Source: Ulva prolifera (Eukaryota; Chlorophyta; Ulvophyceae; Ulvales; Ulvaceae). From it: a stretch of DNA of 64,000 nucleotides. Location of the stretch: assembly GCA_023078555.1 (NCBI GenBank), contig CM041202.1, positions 4,398,022 to 4,462,021 on the forward strand, read 5' to 3'. Below the pieces are notes generated by a model, which was given only the letters and a program-made list of their open reading frames with translations, had not been told where the DNA came from and did no database searches. The position numbers and the translations under genes are program-made. Of the stretch, positions 12,882 to 22,531 are shown piece by piece; position 1 is the first letter of the stretch; the number at the start of each line of letters is the position of its first letter.

Positions 12882-14714
12882 TCATGTGTTCATTAAGTTA
12901 CACATATCTGGCCATTGTATGGCAAAGCAAACAAACAACATCAAGCCAACATGTGTGGAGTCAGTGACGAACGAGGGGACATCGCTGTCAGTCACGCAGA
13001 CACCCTCGTTATCACCCTCAAAGACAACCTGTAGGGAGTTCGCAAACTCTGCAGGCTCCCTCTTGTCCACAACAGCGGACGCATCGTACTTACGTACGTG
13101 TCGGATCATCTGATCCGTGGTGCACATGATCTGCCGCACCACCACAACCCTACCTCCAGGAACATCCTGGGCGTACACACGCTGCATGCTGGGCCCCAGC
13201 CCAGCACCAACCCAGTATGCGACCATACCCCGTGCGGACAACTTCCGCAAGTGATCATCCCTAGGGTACGCATACACCTCAACCCCCCATGGGCGCTGCT
13301 GCTTCACCAAATCATGGAACATCTCAACGGAGATGTCTCTGAAAAAAGCCATGTAGGGAATAATATCCCTGTCACAAGACCTGGTCAAAAACTCGTCCAG
13401 TTCTGTCATAGTGAGCAACTCCCACTTGCGCTTCTCCTCCTCACGCAACTTGTCACGTGCGGCCTTTTTCATGCGCTTATTAGCCCGTTCAGCCTGCTGT
13501 ACATCCGCAGCTGCATTGGCAGCATTGGCAGGTTTCTGGGCCTTCATCATTATTGCCAGTTTGTCATGGTACATCGCCGAGCACGGCGTGAGATTGTGAC
13601 CATGGATGACACTGGCAAGGCATTCAATCCACAGGACCAGAGGAAGACCGCTCGCGAGCAGTGCAGCTCGGACTGCCTCAAAGGCAATACCGATCCTCCG
13701 CTCGATCATGCCATTACAGCGATGATCAGCTGTGGGGGTGGTGCGATGTGTAATGCCACGACGCTGGAGGTAGAGCTTTAAGGCCTCAACCATGAACTCT
13801 CCCCCTTTGTCGGTGTGAAGGATGCGCACACCCGGTTCACCTGGCTTCACCACATTCACCCGAATGCGCTCAATGATGTAAGAGATCATGGCCGCAGCCT
13901 CGATCTTTTTACGCAGACCGACAACAAAAGTATAACGGGTGAAGGCGCACATCACAAACAAAACATATTTCACACCGCCGATCCCAACTGGAGTGATGGG
14001 ACCAGCCAAATCAGCATGCAATTGCTCGCCAGGGTATTTCGCCTGGCCTAAGAGCGCACGATTATTGGCTGAGATTCTGCCCGCAGGCACTTTGCCAATT
14101 CTGCAGCCATGACAACGATTCCCCATTGGCTCGGGGTCAACTTTCAGATTCAAATCACCATAAAGATCACTATTTGACTGCATCCGCTTCAAGACCCAAT
14201 TTGACTGGTGAAACGACAAATGAGCGAGGAATGCAGGTTCCAGCAAGTAAGCATCATGTGAGATCTCAGCTCCCCCCGCATTGGGGCGCTTGAGGTCGAT
14301 CGCCGCAGCGGCCACATGACACCACTGCTGTTGATCCTCCATAACAGAGGTCGGACTGCTCTGGTCAGACCAGACCACTCCCCTGTTGACAGGATGACCC
14401 TCAAGAACAGGCTTCTTGATGGAACACATTTTGAAAGCAAAGACACGACACTTATCCTCATCCAGCTCCTGGTATTTGGACGCATCCTCAATACCAGTAG
14501 CCATGTCTCCGATACCGGGGACATACAACACACTTCTACGGGTGTCTAAGTAAATCTGCTCATGACGAAGACCCATAGTGCTCAGTATGTTGTATGGACA
14601 CTCAGGGGCATAGTACACACCCGGGATTTCCACATCCAAAGGATCTGGAGCGATCAGAGTTAGACATCCTGCAGTAGGACAGACGGTGATTAGTCGCGCG
14701 CAGCAACTAAACAC
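12882..14714 (-). pseudogene. Copia A protease remnant and integrase
   Basis: 610 codons. It starts within the C-terminal half of the aspartic protease (VYYAPECPYNILS matches the usual L..VLYVP...NLLS), so the active-site Asp is missing. Then comes the pre-integrase zinc region (HLSFHQSNW...CHGC) and an integrase core with its three acidic positions: LHADLAGP, ILHTDKGGEF and NGMIERR. A long C-terminal extension with VAYWVGAGLGPSMQRVY and PGGRVVVVRQ is shared with copia B. The last 20 or so codons are translated from an inserted LINE 3' tail. Confidence 0.88.
12890..12949 (-). mobile_element. 60-bp LINE 3' tail inserted in copia A pol
   Basis: The piece matches the last bases of the LINE copy ending near 20627 (shared core TTTGCTTTGCCATAC, ending TGTGTAACTTAA). 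It is flanked by an exact 7-bp duplication CATGTGT (12883-12889 and 12950-12956). An extreme 5'-truncated insertion of target-primed type. It introduces the stop that splits copia A pol. Confidence 0.85.
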
Positions 14715-14974
14715 ATGGGATGGCTCGCGAGCCGACAGGTTGAGACAATAAGCGAACGCATTCGCTTTTCCCAGCGCTGATCATTATAAGCAAGCTTCTC
14801 GAATTGTATCTAATAACAATGTGCTACGAGATCGCTTAATGATGCCTACGCTTATGACCGCGGTCTGAGCGCCGGCAGAAAAGTGGAATGCCCGCCGTGT
14901 CTGCGCACAGACTTTGCCCGACGGCTTCCTGAACAAGACCGTAAAAGACATAACGCAAACGTTCACCGATACCA

Positions 14975-15323
14975 TGTCAGAAAGTCTATCCTTCGTCAGG
15001 TCAGACGCACAGTCTTATGTCAAGTCAGGAGGCCAGCATCTCATACCTGCTGCGCACAGAGGTAGAACCTGAGAGATGCTGAGGGGAGACAAGATACAAC
15101 TAGTACCGTGAAACAGTGAAGAGAATGGTTACAGATCTCAGTGTGCACATCCTTATATACACACTGAACACTCAAGGTTACGCCGGGAAACCCTCGCATG
15201 ATCTCCCTCACTACATCGAGTCAATCCTGGCTAGCGGCTTACCCCTACGCTGGATCCGCGGATCGCCCGTGCATGGGTGCACCTGTCACCACACTGCTGC
15301 ACGCAAGCGCATGCATTGTGACA
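14975..15323 (-). repeat. Copia A 5' LTR and adjacent primer site
   Basis: 349-bp LTR matching the one at 9913, ending on minus with CTTTCTGACA. The primer-binding site TGGTATCGGTGAAC (14961-14974) follows directly. The ~245 bp between primer site and the first pol frame is leader with gag missing. Confidence 0.9.
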
Positions 15324-16390
15324 TTGGACTGGAATTCTAGTTTCTCAACTTCACTCCTAGTCGCTGACGGCATGAGCCCTATCTCCACACTATCGAATTT
15401 CTTGATGTAGTCACGCACCATCGCAGCGCTATACACCATCTGCCGCACTTCAATCACTTTGCCGCCCCCCGGTACGGATTGGTAAACCTTGTTCATGTGT
15501 GGGCCTTGACCCAGACCTACCCACACAGCGTTTGCTCCCCTAGCGTCTAGTCTGCGTAGATGCTGACCATTCTGATAGAAATACACTGGCAAACCCCATG
15601 GGTGCATCTGCTCTACAAGCAGTTTGAATCGTTCAAGATTCAATGATCTCCTGTAGAAGACCATATACGGGACCACAAGTTGGAAATTAGTGTTTTCCCA
15701 AAGTCTATTGCACCGCTCACTTTCGCCACGCTTTGCCTGTGCCGTGATCTCTTCTTCTGTCATAAGCTTATCACCTTTTGCTGGAGCAGGCTTGTTACTC
15801 ACACCTTTCGATTTCACTGCGAGCACTCTACTTCTATTAGCTCTGCAGAGATTTTCAATCGCATTGGACAAATTCTTCTTTATGAACTTTTTCTTTTCAC
15901 GAGTCATCAAAGCAGTGCTAGGCACAAGATTAGTGCAATGGTTGACACACATCGCCCCCTCCGGCCATAGCCGGCGGGGTAGATCGGTGGGGAGAATTGC
16001 AGCACGCATTTTGTCAGAGGTGACACCACACGTACGCTCTGCTATACCATTGCCCTCATGATGTCCAGGAGCACATGTTTCCCACGATATCCCGTCCTCT
16101 GAGAAATAATCTTGGATGTTGTGACCCTCAAACTCTCCGCCACGATCTCCGTGTACACCCATAACTCTAGGTGTGATCTTAATGCCCTCATCATCAACGA
16201 ACTCATGCGGAAGAACACTAGTCCGTATGTGCTCAATGATTTCAACGAGCAACTGTGGCACTCTAGACTTCGCATCCATTGGACAAGCAAAACTGTAACG
16301 TGAATGCTCATCGACGACTATGAGAATGTACCGTGCTTTTCCTACCCCTACAGGCAAGATGGGACCCATAACATCAACATGCCTTTTCAT
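15324..16390 (-). pseudogene. Copia B integrase fragment
   Basis: Open from HVDVMGPILPVGVGKARYIL to EKLEFQ, about 350 codons. The integrase acidic residues are visible in DVMGP, GVHGDRGGEF and GNGIAERT. The C-terminal extension with NAVWVGLGQGPHMNKVYQSV parallels copia A. Closely similar to the integrase at 49693-50790. Cut on the right by the 5' end of a LINE (about 16391) and on the left by the copia A LTR (15323). In the open frame 15245-16465 both flanking elements are read through into junk residues. Confidence 0.85.
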
Positions 16391-16831
16391 TCCTGACTCT
16401 TCGTCCATTGTATTCGTGACGCTGCTGTGGCGCTCTGCTCCTGTGCGCCGCAGGCCTGCGAACACGATTCGCAGTAGATATTGGCATCTGAATATTTAGT
16501 TTTGTTTTTCGGTCCTTTGGTCTGTGTTTTGAGCTGCGCTGAGGAATTTCCGAGCGCTGTACCGACAGCGGTCGTGCAGCCCAGCGCCTAGGAGCACGAG
16601 CGTTCTCGTGAACTCAATGCCAATATACTTTTTCTATTTCGCGAAACATACTGCTGCGTTTAGTTTAGGCCCTCGCGTTCAGGACGGTGCCTTGTTGCTG
16701 TGGCTGCAAGTTGCAGTCCCGGTGGCTCTGTCCTTGAAGCGACTAGGAGCGGAGCAAAAGAACCCGCCCGCGAAGCACAGAAAGAAAACAATGTGCCAGG
16801 ATTGTATTTTATGACGGCGCTCTGTTAGAGC

Positions 16832-17842
16832 ATGTCCTCGACGTCGAAGAGAAGGCGCTCTGGGACGCCTGAAGGCGTTGTAGCTCCAGCACGCTCGCCC
16901 ATAAAGCTCCAGCGCGCGCAGCTGCATCCAGAAACAGAAGATGAAGCAGCAGCAGCAAGATCTGAGGGCGAGTGCTGCTTGCAAGGCAGCCACGCAGAGG
17001 TCGACGCTGAGAACAGCAAAGCAGATGATACTCCAAAGCAACCGCCTGCAGCCCCTAGCCGGCTCCAGAAGCAGCTCGCAACCAAGTTACGAGTTGATTC
17101 TGTGCCAGCTAGCGCTCCGCGGTCGCGGAGGGCGAAGCTGAGAGAGGATCCCGGTGCTCTCTCGGGCCAGCCCTCCCGGAGCTGCTTTGAGGAACCTCCC
17201 TGCACTGAAGAAGCAGCCAACGCTGCTCCAACTGCTGAAGGTCCGTCAAGCACATCAGCCACGCCAGCCCCAGCGCCCACCCCTGTAGCAGCCACCGGAG
17301 CAGCGACGCCTACAGATGCACCACCAGCGCACCGACCATCTTCCAACCGCCCGATTCCCGCCAATGATGAACCCGCCGACCGTGGAGCCACAGCCAGCGC
17401 AAGCGCCGCGCACCCCGTGAAGCAGCCTCAGTCGGACCTTCCCCCACCACCACCCCCGCCGCCAGCCCAGCCCGCCCCTGCCGACCCGCCTGCAGCCACC
17501 GCTGAACAGTCAGCACCTGGCGCGGGTGCCGGCACGCGCGAGCAGCCCGCCCGGCCCGCAGCCGCCGCCCCAGGCGCCGGCACGAGCCGCGGTGGCGCCG
17601 GCAGAGCGGCAAAGGGACGCGGAGGCGGCCGGAAGCACGCGCCAAGGAAGCACAAAGGGCTGCGCGCCGCTCAAGCCTGTCCACGCACAGGACAACAACA
17701 TGGCGGCGGCACCACTCGCAAGTTCATCAAGCGGGGAGTGTCAGAACAGCTCACCCGTGACTTTAGCCTCTGCTCTGCCCAGGCCCTCGAGGCTATCTCG
17801 TCGGCTGCGGCAGAGGCAGGAGGCCGAAGTGCGTTGAACTAG
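16832..17842 (+). CDS. LINE ORF1, low-complexity protein
   Basis: 336 codons, starting MSSTSKRRRSG and ending GGRSALN-TAG. The middle is Ala/Pro/Thr-rich with a run of prolines (about residues 205-215), followed by an Arg/Gly/Lys-rich stretch (residues 245-290). That composition could bind nucleic acid. No CCHC knuckle or RRM was recognised. Copy 2 (33082-34092) has the same length with scattered substitutions. The stop is in frame with downstream ORF2 sequence in both copies. Function inferred only from its place as first ORF of a LINE. Confidence 0.65.
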   Translation: MSSTSKRRRSGTPEGVVAPARSPIKLQRAQLHPETEDEAAAARSEGECCLQGSHAEVDAENSKADDTPKQPPAAPSRLQKQLATKLRVDSVPASAPRSRRAKLREDPGALSGQPSRSCFEEPPCTEEAANAAPTAEGPSSTSATPAPAPTPVAATGAATPTDAPPAHRPSSNRPIPANDEPADRGATASASAAHPVKQPQSDLPPPPPPPPAQPAPADPPAATAEQSAPGAGAGTREQPARPAAAAPGAGTSRGGAGRAAKGRGGGRKHAPRKHKGLRAAQACPRTGQQHGGGTTRKFIKRGVSEQLTRDFSLCSAQALEAISSAAAEAGGRSALN

Positions 17843-17935
17843 GTGCTAGCCCCCATTGCCGCACTCCTCCGCCTCCCCTCGCTTGTCCTTGCTGAGCCGT
17901 GAGGTGGCAGCGACACCGACAATCGTGACAAGCGC

Positions 17936-20431
17936 ATGCTGGCCATCATGGCAAAGTACCGGTGTGGGGAGCTGGAGGACGAGGAGGGAGGCTTCGTGCC
18001 ATCGATGACCCATCGGCGGAAGGAGATGACTGAGGAAGCGCGTCTAGCAAAGCGAGTGGAGTCAGGAGTGAAAGGTGGGAGCATCCACATTGCCGCCCGT
18101 CGCCTGAACGACGAGAAGCCGGCCGACACGTCGTCCCCCGCCGTCATGGAGAAGTTGCGTGCGTTGCACCCGGCGGCGGCGCCGCCGCCGCCTCTCGAGT
18201 GCGACGTGCGTGCTCTTCAGATTGACAGCACCCTGCTTGTGCGTGTGCTTGACCGCATCAAGAACCACAAAAAAAGGCCGAGCTGGGGGCCCCTCGGGTT
18301 GGACCTTTTGAGATGATCCTTGCGGTCACTGGGGGTACTGCCCGGAGGTTCCAAGCGGCCCTCGATTTTGTGAACTTGATGCTGTCCGGTATGCTGCCCC
18401 GCGAGTGCGGACTCCTCGACTCGAAGCTCCTCGCTCTCCAGAAGCAGACAGGAGGTGTCCGGCCCATCGCCATCGGCGAGGTCAGGTACCGCCTTGCAGC
18501 GATGTGCGCGATCGAGGTTGTCGGCAAAGCCGCGGGGCGGGACCTTGCGCCCCTGCAGGTGGGCGTCGGCACGGCCGGCGCGACGGAAGCAGTGGCGCAT
18601 AGCGTCGCGGCGGCGCTGGAGAAGGACCCCCACGCCATCGCGCTGACGGCGGACATGCGGAATGCTTTTAACGAGATCCACCGCATGGCCGTCGCGCGCG
18701 GGGTTTTGAAAGCGCTGCCGGAGCTGCTCCCGTTCTTCCAATTCGGGTACGGTGCTGCCACCCAACTCCATGTGGTGGGTGCCGCCAGCGGCACTGTGAT
18801 CGAATCGCAGCGTGGGGTGCGGCAGGGCGACCCGCTGGGGCCGCTACCGTTTGCGTTGGGCTTCCCGGAAGTCTTGACGGCGCTTGCGGCAGGAGTCCCG
18901 GAGGCGCCCACCATGTCGTATCTCGATGACTTCACTGCCGTGGGCCGCGGGCCTGCGTTGCGCAAGCTCCTGGGCCGCCTCTGCGGGGACGGTCCGGGCA
19001 GCGCGCGCTCGGTCGGCCTCACCATCGTGCCGGGCAAGAGTTGTGTGTTTGCGCCTTGTGCCGAGGCGCATGAGGAGTGTCGTGCCGTCCAGCAGTCCAC
19101 CGGCGTGCTTCACAGAGAGGACGGCATCACAGTGGTCGGCACCCACGTCGACACTGACGACTTCGTGCGCGGCTGAAAGCCGCTGCCGCGAAGGCAATCG
19201 GGGAGGTCGATCTGCTCATGCGCTTGGCAGTGCTGCATATGTTGTTGCCGATTCGCCACGGCGGCCTTGGGTTGCGCATGACCCACCCAGTTGAGGCGAA
19301 AGCTGCGTTGCTCACCGGCGTCGCGTTGGCTCACCGGGTCGTCGCTGACGGCCCTGCAGTGTTCCAGCGGCTTGACGGGCCGGCCGCGCCGGTCCTGCAG
19401 CACGTCTGGGACTGCGTCCGCGGCATCTTGCCCGACGTCGAGGAGTGGGTCACGAAGGTCTCCGGAAGATCGACGGTGGCTCACCAGCGGACATCTCCAG
19501 CAAAGGCGTGCGTCATGTTCTTCCCTTTTTGCAGCATGCGGTGTCCAGGTCCATGGGTGACAAGGCCGGCAAGGTTTTCCTGGCCGGGATGGACTTGAGC
19601 ACAGAGGCAGGCTAACTCGGTGCTGCTCGTGTGCGCAGTGCCCGCGGCGCCCCCGGTAGCGCCTTCTTGTCCGCCCTCCCCGGCCGGCGGCGGCTGGACA
19701 CCACCATCGGTAACCACTCCCTCACCACCATCCTTCGCCACCGCCTCGGTGAGCGAGTCTGCGGCCCTGCGGAGATGCCGCCGTGCGATTGCTCCGGCGA
19801 GAGCATCGGACGCGGAGACCATGCTATGCTGTGCACCCGAAACAACAAGTGTCTTTCGTCGCGCCATGATAAATTTGCTTGTGCAATGCGCCGTGTTCAC
19901 AATTGTGCTGGGGTGCCCACGAGCATGGAGCCGCCGTACGCCGGCGTGCATGGGGATACCGGAGCAGGGAAAGTGGGGCGGCACAGGGCTGACATCCTCG
20001 CCATCCTGCCAGGGGGGCGTCATGTCATGGTGGACGTGACGGTGACGCATCCGCTTGGGAAGGAGGCTTTGCGTAAGGGGTCGCATAGGGAGGATGCCTC
20101 AGCGGCGAAGGTCGCGGAGAAGCTCAAGCGGGATGATTGGGAGAAGTTTGCCGATAAGCCGCAGTATGAGTTTGTTCCGTTTGCTGTTGAGTCCTATGGG
20201 AAGCTCGCGCCGCGGGCGGAGGAGTACATCCGGGAGTTGGGTGAGATTGCTGCGGCATCAGGCCGCGTCTCCAAGTCGGTGTTTGTGATGAATACGTACA
20301 AGTTGCTTTCGTGTGTGCTGCAGAAGGGCAATGCGGAAATATATGCGCACACGCTGACGGCCGTCGCCCGGTCGTGCGGCAAGCATTTCATCCAAGGCCT
20401 TGATGTGCCGGTGGATGCCTTTCTGGGTTGA
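17936..20431 (+). pseudogene. LINE ORF2: RT and probable restriction-like endonuclease
   Basis: RT motifs lie in 18313-19176: LALQKQTGGVRPIAIGEVRYR (fingers), ALTADMRNAFNEI (catalytic Asp), RQGDPLGPLPFALGF and MSYLDDFTAV (YLDD). Frame 19631-20431 has a cysteine/histidine cluster (CDCS...HAMLC) followed by GRHRADILAIL...HVMVDVTVTHP. That order resembles the zinc knuckle plus R..(P/A)D...D.. nuclease found after the RT in R2/NeSL-like LINEs. No AP-endonuclease domain is seen upstream of the RT. The reading frame changes at about 18290, 19176 and 19600, some at homopolymer runs. Catalytic class is an inference from motif spacing. Confidence 0.72.
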
Positions 20432-20627
20432 GAGCTCTGTTCCTAGAGCGTTTGATGCACTTGTTATTGGTTGGTGTCCGGGTTGTTTGTTGGGATGCGC
20501 TCTAGTTACCCAAGTTCTAGTGGTTGCTCGTGTGGCGGCCGCTCGCTTGGCTTGTTAGCTTGTTGTGTGTGTGAGGTGGATGTATTGATTTGCTTTGCCA
20601 TACGATGGCCCGGTATGTGTAACTTAA

Positions 20628-21596
20628 GGGACAATGCTTTCATGCGGATTGAGAGGAACACTGCATCTCGATCAATCCGCATGTACTGTACTTTCGAATC
20701 GTACTTGCTTTCAAGCCTCGGGATGATGTCCATGAGGCAGTCTGCAGCATCTGACTTGCGAGCAATTGGAGTGACGAGCTTGTAGTTGCTGAAGTCATCA
20801 ACAATCATGAGAAAGTAATTAGCCTTGCTCGGTGTCGTCACAAAAGGACCAGCAATGTCCACATGAAGCTTCTCTAGCTTCTTGGTTGCGCGTTGGTGTG
20901 AGGCTAAAAATGATTTGCGTTTCATCTTGCCTTCAGCACATGGTGTGCATACGGCTGTTGATTGGAGATGCTGTTCAAATGCTTGTTGTGGCGGCAATCC
21001 GCGCACTGTTTCACCTCTTGACATCTTTGCAAGGGTGCTGTGGCCAGCATGGCCAAGTCTGCGATGCCATAGGATGGCATTGTCTGAGTGGGACACGTTG
21101 GCAGCTTGTATGTCAGGCGCGGAGCCCGAGAGCACGGGCTTGCATCGCACCTCGTAGAGACCATTTGTCAAAGGCCCTACCAGCAGCTCTGTCCGCTGAT
21201 CCCTGAGGATGATTTTGTTGTTTTGGCCAGAGTAGGACAAACCTGCTTCGTCTGCACGGCTGAGAGAGATGAGGTTGTGTTGTAGAGTGGGGACGAGCAA
21301 GACGCCTTTGAGAGTGACCTGGTTACCATGATGGTTGGTGAGCTGCACAGTGCCAATTGCGTTGACTTCGGCTGTCTATTTGTTGGCAACTGTGCACTTG
21401 GAGCTGAAGGGCTTGGCATCATGGAGAACGGTGGGGTCATTCACCATGTGGTCAGCCGAAGCTGAGTCGAATAACCACTTGGACCTGTCAGTTGCAACCT
21501 TGTTTGCAGCGATGCACATAAATGCACTGGTGTGGTTGGCATAGGAGCCACGGCCACGACCTCTGCCTCGGCCTCTGCCTCGGCCACGGCCTCTAC
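20628..21596 (-). pseudogene. Copia C protease and integrase N-terminal part
   Basis: The protease begins KWLFDSASADHMV, a DSA variant of the usual DSGAS.HM. An in-frame TAG interrupts between VANK and TAEVNAIG (about 21376). The frame then continues GVLLVPTLQHNLISLS, the zinc-binding WHRRLGHAG...CTPCAEGK and the first integrase acid in LHVDIAGPF. The frame runs through MRIDRDAVF, where most families have a TDNGGEF-type motif, then leaves copia C for LINE-tail sequence at about 20627. About 320 residues remain. Confidence 0.82.
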
Positions 21597-22459
21597 TGTT
21601 GTGAGACGAACATCTCACACTGGCGCTCAGAAAATATCAGCCAAAAACATGTGTTGTCACTCGCTGACTCGGATGCATGCATGCTCGCTGACGCGACCCT
21701 TGCATGTCCAAGTACAACCCACAATATACACTGCAAATGCGTGTCAGACAAATACATGAAGTTCGGGCAACACCGTTCATCACAATACGTTTGGTCGCAA
21801 CTCGAACACTGCACCAGGCTCAAAGCATTCGGGGCAACCTTGAACGCTGCGACACGAACAGTCACGCGCTTGACGCGTCTACAGCCAGCATCAGCAGCGC
21901 ACACCACGTCCATCAACACAATAATCACGGACGATGACACCTATCTGTCCTCCTACCGAGATGCTGCACAACCAGCACTCGCACCGAGCCATCAGCGCCC
22001 CACGCGCCTGCAACCATGCCACGCCACAGCGGGCTTAGGGTGCGTCCTACATGGGCGCATGCATACACCGCTGCTCACACATCCAGCGCGGGCACTCCGT
22101 AATATCAACGCAGCGCCTGCTCTGATGAATATCAACCACAACATGCAGATTTCCCTCGCATATTCGGGATCTCTGGTGGGTGCTCGCGATTGCGCGGCAT
22201 CTCGGCGAGGCCAGCCAAGCAGGGGGTCGTCCTGGGCGCGTCACGGGTATTTATACCTGCGCTTGCTGGGTCTGGACACACATTTCTTCCGTCCAGATGG
22301 GGTGCCATCTATTTCTGCATACTGCTTACACGCTGTCGTAGCATATTGCCTATTTCCCGCTTGTTCCACTGTCGGCAAAGGTCTACGAACCGCGACGAAA
22401 GCCCATCACTGCGCTACATCCGGAGGTAACAAGCCCCCACGGAGCTCCGCTCCTAGACA
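21597..22459 (+). repeat. Gypsy G1 5' LTR
   Basis: 863 bp, TG...CA ends, preceded by TSD TCTAC. TATTTATACC near 22250 is a candidate TATA box for the element transcript. Same length as the 3' LTR with no difference noticed. Confidence 0.95.
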
Positions 22460-22472
22460 GGTATCGATTTGC
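22460..22472 (+). promoter_or_regulatory. Gypsy G1 primer-binding site
   Basis: GGTATCGATTTGC starts at the first base after the LTR. It resembles the TGGTATCGGTGA site of the copia and TRIM elements here, less the first T, so an initiator-Met-like tRNA is the likely primer. Pairing beyond GGTATCG is unverified. Confidence 0.6.
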
Positions 22473-22531
22473 TAAAATTCTCCTGACCTGAACATACGAA
22501 TTTCTGCAGATAGAACAGCGCTGGCGCCACC

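Larger units (their letters stand above)
9913..15323 (-). mobile_element. Copia A retrotransposon, gag deleted
   Basis: LTRs of 349 bp each bound the element (9913-10261 and 14975-15323). Next to the right LTR is primer site TGGTATCGGTGAAC on minus (14961-14974); next to the left one is a purine tract (ATGGGGGAG on minus, 10262-10270). Order on minus is LTR, primer site, remnant protease, integrase, acidic linker, reverse transcriptase, RNase H, LTR, the copia order. About nine differences separate the two LTRs by eye (~2.6%). Gag and the protease active site are missing. Flanks differ (CTGAA left, TTGGA right): left is gypsy G1 3' noncoding DNA, right is copia B integrase, so one end was rearranged after insertion. 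Confidence 0.9.
16391..20627 (+). mobile_element. LINE copy 1, near full length
   Basis: About 4.2 kb. The 5' end is set by the point where it and LINE copy 2 begin to match (TCCTGACTCTTCG, 16391). The 3' end is TGTGTAACTTAA near 20627, without a poly(A) tail. Content: 5' leader, ORF1, a conserved TAG, RT, and a C-terminal zinc/nuclease-like domain. The 3' end abuts copia C integrase, the 5' end copia B integrase, so the flanks are not halves of one target. ORF2 carries several frame changes and a TGA (about 17898-17900), so the copy is dead. Confidence 0.85.

Noticed and set aside
13098-13781. 227-codon plus-strand ORF
   Set aside because: Antisense to the copia A integrase, which has clear catalytic motifs.
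16825-17684. Several long minus-strand ORFs opposite LINE ORF1
   Set aside because: Ala/Gly/Arg-rich shadows of a GC-rich plus-strand gene; mirrored in copy 2 in the same way.
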